A stretch of 64,000 bases of DNA from Streptomyces spinosus (GTDB lineage: Bacteria; Actinomycetota; Actinomycetes; Streptomycetales; Streptomycetaceae), in the NCBI RefSeq assembly GCF_020400655.1, contig NZ_JAINRC010000014.1:237567-301566 (forward strand), read 5' to 3'. This document shows positions 26,739-35,770 of the stretch, piece by piece. How positions within the stretch are numbered: the first letter of the stretch is position 1; each line of letters starts with the position of its first letter. Below the pieces are notes generated by a model. It was not told the origin of the DNA, searched no databases, and was given only the letters and a program-made list of their open reading frames with translations. A program made the translations under genes and the position numbers.

Positions 26739-26768
26739 ACGCTAGGCCGGACGGTGACGAGCAGGTAA
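26739..26768 (-). promoter_or_regulatory. Promoter of the first NlpC/P60 gene
   Basis: On the minus strand TTACCT and TAGCGT are separated by 18 bases, an acceptable vegetative promoter. Transcription would begin near 26732. Confidence 0.5.
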
Positions 26769-26910
26769 CGCGGTGTACGGAACTGGTTCGGACGGACCGG
26801 GACGTGACCGTATGTGACCGTGCCGGTTTACTGGAGTCGTCGCGTTTACGGAGCGTGCTGACCGAAGAGCGGAAAAGGGGGACTGCCGGTGGAAGTGAGG
26901 TGCTATGGGG

Positions 26911-26922
26911 CGCATATATGCG
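26911..26922. promoter_or_regulatory. 12-bp palindrome, possible operator
   Basis: CGCATATATGCG is a perfect palindrome in an AT-rich patch between the divergent NlpC and small membrane protein genes. No assigned regulator. Confidence 0.3.
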
Positions 26923-27068
26923 AGATGGCACCGGCCGGACCGTCGGATTGCCGCGTCCATGAGCGAGCGCGGTGACGAAGGGTCGCCGGGGGCGGTGACC
27001 GAGGGTCGCGGGCTCGGGAAGGGGCTTGAGGAGGGGGACCGGTGGTGGGCGGGGCGGAGGGGGCTGGT

Positions 27069-27074
27069 TAGGCT
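27069..27074 (+). promoter_or_regulatory. Candidate -10 box of a leaderless transcript
   Basis: TAGGCT at 27069-27074 is followed by eight bases and ATG 27083, with no ribosome-binding site. Confidence 0.45.
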
Positions 27075-27082
27075 CCGGCTCC

Positions 27083-27436
27083 ATGGACGTACTCATCCAT
27101 CTCTTCGTCGGCCTGCACATCATCGGCATCGCCGCGCTGCTCGGCGGTTTCCTCACCCAGATGAAGGCGATGGGCCAGGGCACGGCCCGGTTCGTGCCCG
27201 GGATGCTGCACGGCGCGCTGACCATGCTGGTCACCGGAGTGGCCCTGGTGGGCCTCAACCAGGCCGACGACCACCACGTCAACAACATCAAGATCGGCGT
27301 GAAGCTCGCCCTGCTGATCGTGATCCTCGGCCTGGTCTACGTGAAGCGGGACGAGGAGCGGATCGACAAGGGCCTCTTCGGGCTGGTCGGCCTGCTGACC
27401 ACGGCCAACATCTTCATCGCCGTCCTGTGGACCTGA
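27083..27436 (+). CDS. Small four-helix integral membrane protein
   Basis: 117 residues from ATG 27083. Four hydrophobic helices are visible: LIHLFVGLHIIGIAALLGGF, MLHGALTMLVTGVALVGL, IKIGVKLALLIVILGLVYV and LVGLLTTANIFIAVLW. A His-rich loop (NQADDHHVNNIK) lies between helices two and three. Small proteins of this pattern are common next to cell-wall genes in Streptomyces, but I know no function. A tandem repeat array starts within its last codons. Confidence 0.8.
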   Translation: MDVLIHLFVGLHIIGIAALLGGFLTQMKAMGQGTARFVPGMLHGALTMLVTGVALVGLNQADDHHVNNIKIGVKLALLIVILGLVYVKRDEERIDKGLFGLVGLLTTANIFIAVLWT

Positions 27437-27556
27437 TCGCCGTCCTGGGGATCGTCCTGTGGATCTGATCACCGTCCTGGGGATCTGATCGCTGACCTGG
27501 GGATCTGGTCCTCGACCTCTGGACGTGATCGCCTTCCTGTGGACTTGATCGCGGTC
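27425..27556. repeat. 20-bp imperfect tandem repeats starting at a stop codon
   Basis: Six 20-base units of the form CTGTGGACCTGATCGCCGTC and one 12-base partial unit run from 27425 to 27556. The first unit overlaps the final codons and stop of the small membrane protein. The preceding coding bases ATCGCCGTC also match the unit's end, suggesting the array grew from the gene's 3' end. Confidence 0.85.
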
Positions 27557-27588
27557 CCTTCGGACGCGGGCCTCGGCGCGCCTCTGAG

Positions 27589-29220
27589 TCAGCCCGGCCG
27601 TACCACGCTGTGGACGGCCGCCCCGACGGCGGAAACCGGTTCCTCGCGGACGTACGCGCCCGGCCTGGGGGCGTGGATCATCATGCCGTCGCCTGTGCAG
27701 AGTCCCACGTGGCCGGCGTCGTCGCCGAAGAAGACGAGGTCGCCGGGGCGGGCCTCGGCCGGTGCGACCGGGGTGCCGGCGTCGGCCTGCTCGCGGGCGG
27801 TACGCGGGAGGGTGACGCCGGCGGACTTCCAGGCGGCCTGCGTGAGCCCGGCGCAGTCGTAGGAACCGGGGCCCGCGGCGCCCCACACGCACGGCTTCCC
27901 GACCTGGGCGCGGGCGAAGGCGATGGCCTTCCTGGCCTTGGTCGCGTAGGTGCCGGATGCGGCGGTTGTCGGTGCGGCGGCGGCCGGGGCTGGGACGGCG
28001 GCGGGCGCGGCGGCGGCAGCCGTGTTCGGGGAAGGCGCGGCCGTAGCAGCCGTAGCAGCCATGACCGTGGAAGCCGCGACCGTGGGAGCGGTGGCGGTGG
28101 CGGGCGTGGCAGTGGTCCGTGTCGTCCGCTGGGACAGCAGCACACGCGCGTGGGCGAGCTTTTTCTGGACGGTCGCCTTGGCCGCCCTCGGGCCGCTCAC
28201 GGGCACCTCCGCCTGGCGGCCCGCCGCGTCCACGGGGGGCGCGGGAACGGCCGCGTCCCCCACGGGACGGGGGACGGTGGTGTCCCCGGCGGGCGGGATC
28301 ATGGCCGTGTTCCGGGCACCGATCGTGCCGCGCTCGGCCGGGACCGTACCGCGCTGGGCCGGGATCATGGCCCGCCGGCGCGGGTCCGGGCCGTCCTGCG
28401 CGGGAACCACGGTCTGCCCGGCCGGGACGGTGCCGCCCTGTCCCGGAATCACGGCCTGTGCGGTGGGGGGAGCGCTGGTCCGGCCGGGGATCACGGCCCG
28501 CTGTCCGGCCCGGCCCCGGTGCTGAGCGCGGCGGGCGACCTCGTCCCGGAGCCGCTGGAGGTTGTCGGCGGGCCGTCGTGAGGGCGCGGCCGGCTCGACC
28601 AGCTCGCCTCCCTCGGCCCGCGTGGACCACCCGGCCCGTGCAGCCCGTCCGGCCCCGGTCCGTCCCGCCGACCCGGCGCCCCGTCCGGTTCGCCTGGTTT
28701 CCTGTTCGACGCTGCCGGCGCCCCAGTCGGCCGACCCCGTTCCCCGGCCGTCCCACTCCGTTCCCCGGCCGTCCCGCTCCGTTGCCCGGTCGGCACTCCC
28801 GGTACCGGGCTCGGTCCGTCCGCCTCCTCGCCCGGCCGACTCGGTCCCTTGTCCGGCCCACCCGGCACCCCGGTCGGCGCCGTCGACCCCCGTGCCGGCT
28901 TCCCTGCCCCCACGAATGGCCCGCACGGCCTCCCGCGCGGCCCGCTCGGCGTCCCGGTCGGTTCGTGCGGCCCTCCAGCCGCCCCGGCCTCCGTCGCTAG
29001 CCGCGACCGGCGTCTCCGCCGCCGATTCCGCTCGGCGGTAGAAGTCCTCGATCTTGCGTTCGATCTCCTCCTGGCTCGGCCGGCCCGGAACGGGCGAGGG
29101 TGCGGCCCCGGCCGTCTGGGAGAGCACGGCCACGGAGGTGAGGGCGGCGGTGGCGAGGGCGGGTGTGCGGGCGCCCTCTCCCTGGGTTCCGCCGGGGCGC
29201 GGCTTGCGGTGCGACGCCAA
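27589..29220 (-). CDS. Large secreted NlpC/P60 hydrolase with low-complexity middle
   Basis: 543 residues from TTG 29220, nine bases after GGAAGGAG; the M-A-S-H-R-K start is usual for Streptomyces enzymes of this kind. A signal peptide (about 1-40, ending near AGAAPSP) is followed by roughly 360 residues of Gly/Arg/Thr- and Pro/Ala-rich sequence with many short GTG-, RGT- and VIPGQ-like repeats. The C-terminal NlpC/P60 domain has Cys in SYDCAGLTQAAW and His in DAGHVGL. It should cut peptidoglycan stem peptides. A probable c-di-AMP riboswitch precedes it. The repetitive middle may span the wall or vary between strains. Confidence 0.88.
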   Translation of the reverse strand: MASHRKPRPGGTQGEGARTPALATAALTSVAVLSQTAGAAPSPVPGRPSQEEIERKIEDFYRRAESAAETPVAASDGGRGGWRAARTDRDAERAAREAVRAIRGGREAGTGVDGADRGAGWAGQGTESAGRGGGRTEPGTGSADRATERDGRGTEWDGRGTGSADWGAGSVEQETRRTGRGAGSAGRTGAGRAARAGWSTRAEGGELVEPAAPSRRPADNLQRLRDEVARRAQHRGRAGQRAVIPGRTSAPPTAQAVIPGQGGTVPAGQTVVPAQDGPDPRRRAMIPAQRGTVPAERGTIGARNTAMIPPAGDTTVPRPVGDAAVPAPPVDAAGRQAEVPVSGPRAAKATVQKKLAHARVLLSQRTTRTTATPATATAPTVAASTVMAATAATAAPSPNTAAAAAPAAVPAPAAAAPTTAASGTYATKARKAIAFARAQVGKPCVWGAAGPGSYDCAGLTQAAWKSAGVTLPRTAREQADAGTPVAPAEARPGDLVFFGDDAGHVGLCTGDGMMIHAPRPGAYVREEPVSAVGAAVHSVVRPG

Positions 29221-29239
29221 GGGAGGCGACTCCTTCCGT

Positions 29240-29425
29240 ACGGCCGCCTGCCGGGGTCGGTGGTGGGGGTTCCCAGGCCTCCCCTCGGAGGGAGGGTTCG
29301 GGCGGGCGCTCGGAAGGGTTGCCCTACGGCCTCGTCCCGGGCGGGAGTCGGCCGATTCACCCCAGGATCGGTGGGTCCCCGGCTCCGGGCACCGTGCGGG
29401 GGCGCGCCGGATTCGGCGGAGGCCG
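29240..29425 (-). ncRNA. Probable ydaO/yuaA-type c-di-AMP riboswitch
   Basis: On the minus strand the leader contains the signature blocks GGAGCCGGGGACCCA, GGGGTGAATCGGC, GGCCGTAGGGCAACCC and TTCCGAGCGCCCGCCCGAAC in the correct order, then a Gly-rich stretch to the ribosome-binding site. These are the conserved pieces of ydaO aptamers, which in Streptomyces precede wall-hydrolase genes and switch expression with c-di-AMP. The usual CAGCTAACC block near the 3' side is not recognisable, so that part has diverged or the fold differs. Confidence 0.72.
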
Positions 29426-29472
29426 CGCGGCCCGGCGACGTTCGCCGGAGGGGGGTCGTGCGGCCTGACGGA

Positions 29473-29502
29473 AACCTAGCCAACTCGTGTGTCTTCTGTG
29501 AA
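29473..29502 (-). promoter_or_regulatory. Promoter of the riboswitch and second NlpC/P60 gene
   Basis: TTCACA and TAGGTT on the minus strand are spaced by 18 bases. Transcription from about 29467 gives a leader near 245 bases that includes the whole riboswitch. Confidence 0.55.
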
Positions 29503-29668
29503 GGTTGGTGTGCGGTTTGTCCGATACATTTCCGTGACCTTTGCTCTGGGGCCGTAAAGGTTCACGCGCGTGTGACCAGGCGCTTCCGATGAGTGAGCGG
29601 TCGGCGCGCCGGTCCTCTCGAAGATCAACCCGCGTCGAGGGCCGCCGTCTTCGGGGGACCGCGACCGG

Positions 29669-29691
29669 TTGTCGGTGGGGCGCCCTAGACT
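29669..29691 (+). promoter_or_regulatory. RecA-independent DNA-damage (PafBC-type) promoter of pcrA
   Basis: TTGTCGGTG (29669-29677), eight bases, then TAGACT (29686-29691) match the RecA-NDp consensus TTGTCRGTG-N8-TANNNT exactly. ATG 29701 follows nine bases after the -10. In mycobacteria this promoter class is activated by the WYL regulators PafB and PafC. Confidence 0.8.
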
Positions 29692-29700
29692 CGTAGAGCG

Positions 29701-32217
29701 ATGAGCAGCCTCTTTGACGACAGCTTCCTGGCGAACCTCCAGGCCCCCCGCGGGCACGAGGAGGAACCTCCGCCGCCGCCCGAGGACGATCACGCTCCGG
29801 AGCCGCTTCCGGACGATCTGTTCGGCGGGAAGTTCGACGTGCCACCGGACCGATGGGGGTCCTCCCACCCGAGCGGAGCCGAGAGCGCGGGGGGCTACTA
29901 CCGCGATGGCGCCCCGCGCCCCGCCCTGGACGCGGCGGCACTGCTGGAGGGGCTGAACGAGAACCAGCGCGCCGCGGTCGTGCACGCCGGCTCCCCGCTG
30001 CTCATCGTCGCCGGCGCCGGCTCGGGCAAGACCCGCGTGCTGACCCACCGCATCGCCTACCTGCTCGCCGAGCGGAACGTCCACCCTGGCCAGATCCTCG
30101 CGATCACCTTCACCAACAAGGCCGCGGGCGAGATGAAGGAGCGCGTCGAGCAGCTCGTCGGCCCGCGTGCGAACGCGATGTGGGTGATGACCTTCCACAG
30201 CGCGTGCGTGCGCATCCTGCGGCGCGAGAGCAAGAAGCTCGGCTTCACCTCGTCGTTCTCGATCTACGACGCCGCCGACAGCAAGCGCCTGATGGCCCTG
30301 GTCTGCCGCGACCTGGAGCTCGATCCCAAGCGTTTCCCGCCGAAGTCCTTCAGCGCCAAGATCAGCAACCTGAAGAACGAGCTGATCGACGAGGAGGACT
30401 TCGCCGCCCAGGCCACCGACGGCTTCGAGAAGACCCTGGCGCAGGCCTACGCCCTGTACCAGTCGCGGCTGCGCGAGGCGAACGCGCTGGACTTCGACGA
30501 CCTGATCATGACGACGGTCAACCTGCTGCGCGCCTTCCCCGACGTCGCCGAGCACTACCGCCGCCGCTTCCGGCACGTCCTGGTGGACGAGTACCAGGAC
30601 ACCAACCACGCGCAGTACGCGCTCGTGCGGGAGCTCGTCGGCACCGGGGAACACGATGAGGACACCCCGCCCGGCGAGTACGACGTCGCGCCCGCCGAAC
30701 TCTGCGTCGTGGGCGACGCGGACCAGTCGATCTACGCCTTCCGGGGTGCGACGATCCGCAACATCCTCCAGTTCGAGGAGGACTACCCGGACGCGACGAC
30801 GATCCTGCTGGAGCAGAACTACCGCTCCACGCAGACCATCCTGTCCGCCGCCAACGCGGTCATCGAGCGCAACGAGTCCCGCCGCCCGAAGAACCTGTGG
30901 ACCAACGCCGGCCAGGGGGCCCGGATCGTCGGCTACGTCGCCGACACCGAGCACGACGAGGCCCAGTTCGTCGCCGAGGAGATAGACCGCCTGGTCGACG
31001 CGGGCCACGCACGCGCGGGAGACGTCGCCGTCTTCTACCGCACCAACGCCCAGTCCCGTGTCTTCGAGGAGATCTTCATCCGGGTCGGCCTGCCCTACAA
31101 GGTCGTCGGCGGAGTCCGCTTCTACGAGCGCAAGGAGGTCCGGGACGTCCTCGCCTACCTGCGCGTCCTCGCCAACCCCGAGGACGCGGTGCCGCTGCGC
31201 CGCATCCTCAACGTGCCCAAGCGGGGCATCGGCGACCGCGCGGAGGCGATGGTCGACGCCCTCGCCCAGCGCGAGAAGATCAGCTTCCCGCAGGCCCTGA
31301 AGCGCGTGGACGAGGCGTACGGCATGGCCGCGCGCTCCACCAACGCGGTCAAGCGGTTCAACACGCTGATGGAGGACCTGCGGACGATCGTGGAGTCCGG
31401 TGCCGGACCGGCCACCGTGCTGGAGGCCGTCCTCGAACGCACCGGATACCTGGCCGAGCTGCAGGCCTCCACCGACCCGCAGGACGAGACCCGGATCGAG
31501 AACCTCCAGGAACTCGCGGCCGTGGCCCTGGAGTTCGAGCAGGAGCGGGGCGAGGGCGAGCAGGGGACCCTGGCCGAGTTCCTGGAGCAGGTCGCCCTCG
31601 TCGCCGACTCGGACCAGATTCCCGACGAGGAGGACGGCGACGGTGTCATCACGCTGATGACCCTGCACACCGCCAAGGGCCTGGAGTTCCCGGTCGTGTT
31701 CCTGACCGGCATGGAGGACGGCGTCTTCCCGCACATGCGCGCCCTCGGCGAGACCAAGGAACTGGAGGAGGAGCGGCGCCTGGCGTACGTCGGCATCACG
31801 CGCGCGCGGGAGCGGCTCTACCTCACGCGGTCGGCGATGCGCAGCGCCTGGGGCCAGCCGTCGTACAACCCGCCCTCCCGCTTCCTGGAGGAGATTCCGC
31901 CCGCCCATGTGGAGTGGAAGCGGACCGGGGCGGCGGCGCCCGTGGCCTCCGGGCCGGCGTCCGGGATCGCCGCCTCGCTGTCCTCGAGCCGTTCGCGTTC
32001 CTCGGCGTCGGGCGCGTCCGGGTTCGCCACACGGCGCACGTCGGAGAAGCCGGTGGTCGCGCTGGCCGTGGGGGACCGGGTCACCCACGACCAGTTCGGG
32101 CTCGGCACGGTCGTCGCCGTGAAGGGGACGGGCTCGAACGCGGAGGCGACGATCGACTTCGGCGACGCCAAGCCGAAGCGGCTGCTGCTGCGGTACGCGC
32201 CGGTGGAGAAGCTGTAG
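29701..32217 (+). CDS. pcrA: ATP-dependent DNA helicase PcrA/UvrD
   Basis: 838 residues from ATG 29701. After a ~75-residue acidic, Pro-rich actinobacterial N-extension comes the SF1A helicase core. It has a Q-motif (LNENQRAAVVH), Walker A AGAGSGKT at 104-111, Walker B DEYQDT at 296-301, GDADQSIYAFRGA, EQNYRST, and motif VI YVGITRARERLYL. The C-terminal tail carries the Tudor-like RNA-polymerase-binding module (VGDRVTHDQFGLGTVVAV). It unwinds DNA 3' to 5' in repair and removes RecA and stalled polymerase. The DNA-damage promoter in front fits this role. Confidence 0.97.
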   Translation: MSSLFDDSFLANLQAPRGHEEEPPPPPEDDHAPEPLPDDLFGGKFDVPPDRWGSSHPSGAESAGGYYRDGAPRPALDAAALLEGLNENQRAAVVHAGSPLLIVAGAGSGKTRVLTHRIAYLLAERNVHPGQILAITFTNKAAGEMKERVEQLVGPRANAMWVMTFHSACVRILRRESKKLGFTSSFSIYDAADSKRLMALVCRDLELDPKRFPPKSFSAKISNLKNELIDEEDFAAQATDGFEKTLAQAYALYQSRLREANALDFDDLIMTTVNLLRAFPDVAEHYRRRFRHVLVDEYQDTNHAQYALVRELVGTGEHDEDTPPGEYDVAPAELCVVGDADQSIYAFRGATIRNILQFEEDYPDATTILLEQNYRSTQTILSAANAVIERNESRRPKNLWTNAGQGARIVGYVADTEHDEAQFVAEEIDRLVDAGHARAGDVAVFYRTNAQSRVFEEIFIRVGLPYKVVGGVRFYERKEVRDVLAYLRVLANPEDAVPLRRILNVPKRGIGDRAEAMVDALAQREKISFPQALKRVDEAYGMAARSTNAVKRFNTLMEDLRTIVESGAGPATVLEAVLERTGYLAELQASTDPQDETRIENLQELAAVALEFEQERGEGEQGTLAEFLEQVALVADSDQIPDEEDGDGVITLMTLHTAKGLEFPVVFLTGMEDGVFPHMRALGETKELEEERRLAYVGITRARERLYLTRSAMRSAWGQPSYNPPSRFLEEIPPAHVEWKRTGAAAPVASGPASGIAASLSSSRSRSSASGASGFATRRTSEKPVVALAVGDRVTHDQFGLGTVVAVKGTGSNAEATIDFGDAKPKRLLLRYAPVEKL

Positions 32218-32235
32218 AAGGCCGGGAAAGCCGGA

Positions 32236-32261
32236 AGGGCCCCGCCGAGGAGCGGGGCCCT
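32236..32261. terminator. Bidirectional terminator between pcrA and the M23 peptidase gene
   Basis: A 10-bp stem (AGGGCCCCGC with GCGGGGCCCT) around CGAGGA lies 19 bases after the pcrA stop and six bases before the convergent peptidase stop. Confidence 0.75.
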
Positions 32262-32266
32262 GGTGC

Positions 32267-33799
32267 CTACGTGGGATTCAGTCCGTGGCTGCGCAGCCAC
32301 GGCAGCGGGTCTATGGCCGACCCGCCCGCCGGCCGCACCTCGAAGTGCAGGTGCGGACCGGTGGAGTTGCCGGAGTTGCCGGAGTGGCCGATCGGCTGGC
32401 CGGCCTTGACGGTCGTACCGGAGGCGACGCTGTAGCTGGAGAGGTGGCAGTACCAGGTCTCCGTGCCGTCCTTCGCCGTCACGATCATCATGTTGCCGTA
32501 GGCGCTGTTCCACTTGGTGGTGACGGTGCCGTCGGTGGCGGCCATCACCGTCGTGCCGTAGGAGACCGGGAAGTCGATGCCGGTGTGCACCGACATCCAG
32601 TTGATGCCGGCCTGGCCGAAGTAGGCACTGAGTCCGTGCTGCGTGACCGGCAGCGCGAACTTGGGCCGCAGCCGCTCCTTGAGCGCGGCCTCCGCGGCAG
32701 CCTTCTTCTTCTCCAGCTCCTGCTGTGCCTTGAGGTCGATCCGCTCCTGGGTGCGGCTCGCCCGGTCGGCGAAGTCGTCGGCGCCCGCTGAGAGCGTCTT
32801 GAGCTGGCTGTCCAGCTTGCTGTTGGCGACGGACGGCTTGACCGGCTGGGCGTCCGAGGCGGTGGTGGCGGTGTCATGGGAGTCGTCGGCGAGCGCGCCG
32901 ACCGAGGCGGCGGCGATCCCGGCCACCCCCATCACACAGGCCGACGGTACGGCGACGGTCAGCAGCCGGGAGCGCTTGGCGGGCGTGCGGCGCCGGGAGC
33001 GCGCCGCGCCGCGCGAGCCCGCGCGGGTCGCCGGCCCCGGGGCGACCTCTTCCTGGCCGTCCAGCAGGCCGGTCGCGGCGGGCAGTTCGCCGGTGGAGTC
33101 CGACTCGCCGTCGGCGGCGGGCTGTTCGTCGAAGTCGGTGTCCTCGTACGGCACCTGCTCGAAGGCCGCGGACGCCTGGGGGTCGCCGGTGTGCTCGAAC
33201 GCGGAGGGCGGGCCGCCGACCGCCTCGAAGGTCGCGGTGGCCTGCTGATCGAACGGTTCGTCACCCGGCCCGGACTGCGCCGGCACGCTCTGCCCCGCGA
33301 CGTTCCACTGCGTGGCGTCGTAGGCGCCCGTGTCGAAGGTCTGGGTGCCCCACTCCCACTGCTGGGTGGGGTCGGCGCCGCCGGACGGGCCCGGCTGCGT
33401 CCAGGCGCCGGCGTCCCACTGACCGCTGACGTCGTTCCCGGTGGGCTGTCCGGGGATGGCCCAGGCGGTGCCGTCGTAGGCACCGGAGTCATAGGCGGCG
33501 TAGTGCTGGGCCGCGTACGGGTCGTAGGCCGGGGTCTGGGCGGAGCCGGTCTGCCAGTGCGTGGTGTCGTACGCGCCGGTGGTCTGCTCGCTGCCCGGCA
33601 GACTCCCGAAGAGCGGATCGGTGTGGAAGGCCGAGGTGCTCCCGGGGTCACCGGGGAAATGGGTGGCGTCGTAACCGCCGTACGTGGTGAGGTCGTCGTA
33701 GGGAGCTTCCTGTGCCCCGTACGGCGCGTAGTGCGCGGTGGAGGCGTCGGAAGCCGGGGCCGGGGTGGTCATGGTCCCCGACGGGTGACGGTCGTTCAC
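32267..33799 (-). CDS. M23 (LytM-type) peptidoglycan endopeptidase, membrane-anchored
   Basis: 510 residues from GTG 33799. About 260 residues of Tyr/Gln/Gly/Ala/Asp-rich low-complexity sequence come first, then an Arg-rich stretch and one membrane segment (LLTVAVPSACVMGVAGIAA). A coiled coil (about 335-395) and a C-terminal M23 domain follow, with zinc ligands HTGID and HLHFEV and catalytic YGNMMIV and WYCHLS surroundings. The metal site is complete, so it should be an active endopeptidase. The long N-terminal disordered part would be cytoplasmic. Gene order beside pcrA is conserved in Streptomyces as far as I recall. Confidence 0.9.
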   Translation of the reverse strand: MNDRHPSGTMTTPAPASDASTAHYAPYGAQEAPYDDLTTYGGYDATHFPGDPGSTSAFHTDPLFGSLPGSEQTTGAYDTTHWQTGSAQTPAYDPYAAQHYAAYDSGAYDGTAWAIPGQPTGNDVSGQWDAGAWTQPGPSGGADPTQQWEWGTQTFDTGAYDATQWNVAGQSVPAQSGPGDEPFDQQATATFEAVGGPPSAFEHTGDPQASAAFEQVPYEDTDFDEQPAADGESDSTGELPAATGLLDGQEEVAPGPATRAGSRGAARSRRRTPAKRSRLLTVAVPSACVMGVAGIAAASVGALADDSHDTATTASDAQPVKPSVANSKLDSQLKTLSAGADDFADRASRTQERIDLKAQQELEKKKAAAEAALKERLRPKFALPVTQHGLSAYFGQAGINWMSVHTGIDFPVSYGTTVMAATDGTVTTKWNSAYGNMMIVTAKDGTETWYCHLSSYSVASGTTVKAGQPIGHSGNSGNSTGPHLHFEVRPAGGSAIDPLPWLRSHGLNPT

Positions 33800-33847
33800 C
33801 AACTTCTCTTTCGCCTCGACAACAGGGGCTGCCAGAGCAGTGCGGCG

Positions 33848-33877
33848 ACTGTACCCGGCGGTACCTGGGCGCGACAA
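33848..33877 (-). promoter_or_regulatory. Promoter of the M23 peptidase gene
   Basis: TTGTCG and TACAGT on the minus strand are spaced by 18 bases, about 50 bases before GTG 33799. Confidence 0.5.
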
Positions 33878-34081
33878 TCTTCGGCCTGTTTCGGGTGGGC
33901 CGGAAACGGGCATTCGGCTGTGTTTCGGGGCTCCAGGACCCGACCTTGGCATTGCGTTCGAAGAATGTTCGATGTCGAGTGGCGAAGTGCGGGCTGTGTG
34001 CCGGCGATGCGCCGGCTGTGCGCGGGCTCCGCGCCCCGGACGCAACCGGGGCCGGGTCCGGGGCCGGGTCCGGGGCCGGGC

Positions 34082-34933
34082 TCAGGCCACCGTCAGGCCG
34101 TCGGCGGCCCGGTCTGCGGAGTCCGGGGCGTCCAGGGCCTCGCGTATCCCCGCCGCCACGGCGGGGTGCACCGGCAGGGCGAGGTGGCCGATACCGGTCA
34201 CCCGGACGTTCTGCGCGTCCAGGTCGGGGTGCTCCAGGCAGGCCGTCTCCAGTGGGTCCATCAGCGAGTCCAGGTCGCTCCAGAAGCTCACGAAGCGGGT
34301 CCGGCAGCCGGGGGCGGGCCGGGCCAGCTCCTCGATCACCGCGGAGCCCGGCCGCATCTGCCGCACGATCGGGTGCGCGTCCGCCAGCGGCGCCACCCGG
34401 GTCCCCGAGTGCGGGGTGCCGAGGGTGACCAGCGTGCGTACCCGCAGGTCACCGCCCAGACACTGGGTGTAGTAGCGCGCTATCAGACCCCCGAGGCTGT
34501 GCCCGACGATGTCGACCCGGGCACTGCCGGTGCGCTCGCAGATCTCCTCGATGTGCCGGCCGAGCAGCTCGGCCGCGATGCGGATGTCGCAGGTCAGCGG
34601 CGAGTAGTTGAGCGATTCCACCCGGTGCCTGCCGTGCTGGGCGAGGGTGCGGCGGAGCAGGACGAACACCGAACGGTTGTCGATGAAGCCGTGCAGCAGG
34701 ACGACCGGGGGCGCGGGGCGGACCGGCAGCCGCGCGGCCCCGTCCGGGGCGGGCAGGGCGCCGGAGCGCCGCTCCTGGATCAGACCGGTCGGATACAGCA
34801 GGAGGTGACCCGCCAGGATCGCCGCCTCCAGGGCCGTCGCCCGCAGCAGCGTCATGGACAGTCCGGCCAGTCTGCCGGGCCACATGCGGCGGCAGAGCGG
34901 GAGGAAGAGCGGCAAAACCCCGGTGACCTTCAT
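34082..34933 (-). CDS. Lipase/esterase of the alpha/beta-hydrolase fold
   Basis: 283 residues from ATG 34933, preceded by a perfect AGGAGGT. A hydrophobic N-terminal region (MKVTGVLPLFLPLCRRM, then AILAGHLLLYP) suggests membrane attachment or an atypical export signal. The hydrolase fold has the oxyanion segment VVLLHGFIDNRSVF and the nucleophile elbow GHSLGG. Asp and His candidates are seen in WSDLDSLMDP and GIGHLALPVHP. It resembles class 2 or EstA-like triacylglycerol lipases that are secreted or wall-associated. The lipid substrate is not known. Confidence 0.88.
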   Translation of the reverse strand: MKVTGVLPLFLPLCRRMWPGRLAGLSMTLLRATALEAAILAGHLLLYPTGLIQERRSGALPAPDGAARLPVRPAPPVVLLHGFIDNRSVFVLLRRTLAQHGRHRVESLNYSPLTCDIRIAAELLGRHIEEICERTGSARVDIVGHSLGGLIARYYTQCLGGDLRVRTLVTLGTPHSGTRVAPLADAHPIVRQMRPGSAVIEELARPAPGCRTRFVSFWSDLDSLMDPLETACLEHPDLDAQNVRVTGIGHLALPVHPAVAAGIREALDAPDSADRAADGLTVA

Positions 34934-35113
34934 GGGCACCTCCTGTCGGCACGCCGGGGGACGGCTCGACCCCCGTGTGCCCTCATGTCCCACCATGTGA
35001 TTTCCCCCTCGCCGCGCACCGTAAAACTGCCGCCTGCGGGATGCTGGGGATAACGTTCGTTCACTTCGCGACGGTGGCGGAACGCGCCAAAAGTGCGGTA
35101 CTTGTCGATACGG

Positions 35114-35133
35114 ACGGAAGCGATCGCTTCCGT
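35114..35133. promoter_or_regulatory. Perfect 20-bp palindrome upstream of icmB
   Basis: ACGGAAGCGATCGCTTCCGT is self-complementary over 20 bases and ends 21 bases before ATG 35155. It could be an operator, or a 5'-UTR hairpin near the ribosome-binding site GGAGG (35145-35149). Confidence 0.6.
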
Positions 35134-35154
35134 GGTCGCTTGATGGAGGCAGTG

Positions 35155-35577
<423 letters not shown>

Positions 35578-35689
35578 CCGGCTGCCTGGGGCGGTTCGGC
35601 GGCTGTTTCCGGGCGGCGCGGGTCTTTCCCGGGTTGCGCGGCCGGCCTGCGCGTGGTGGCCGGAGGACTGCTCCCGTCGGGTAGGCGGC

Positions 35690-35770
35690 TGCTCCGGACC
35701 GTTACGCGGCTGCTCCGGGCGGTTCCGCGCTGCCCTCGGCCGTGACGCGACTGTCCCTCGTGGAGCCCGC
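35690..35770. repeat. ~21-bp imperfect tandem repeats downstream of icmB
   Basis: Units like GCGGCTGCTCCGGACCGTTAC recur at about 21-base steps (two good copies from 35693, then decaying copies). Related fragments continue up to the 3' end of the DUF5691 gene, where GTCACGCGGCTGCC includes its stop codon. The 35578-35992 gap shows no gene. Confidence 0.6.

Noticed and set aside
27083..27556. Attachment site or mobile element at the 20-bp repeats
   Set aside because: No integrase, transposase or tRNA is nearby, and the units are imperfect tandem copies rather than flanking direct repeats.
29476..32088. 870-codon open frame antisense to pcrA, and similar long antisense frames elsewhere (e.g. 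1061-3193, 3084-6242, 61685-63934)
   Set aside because: They mirror strongly conserved genes, have composition typical of reverse-frame GC-rich DNA (Arg/His/Gly/Val-rich) and lack domains or ribosome-binding sites.
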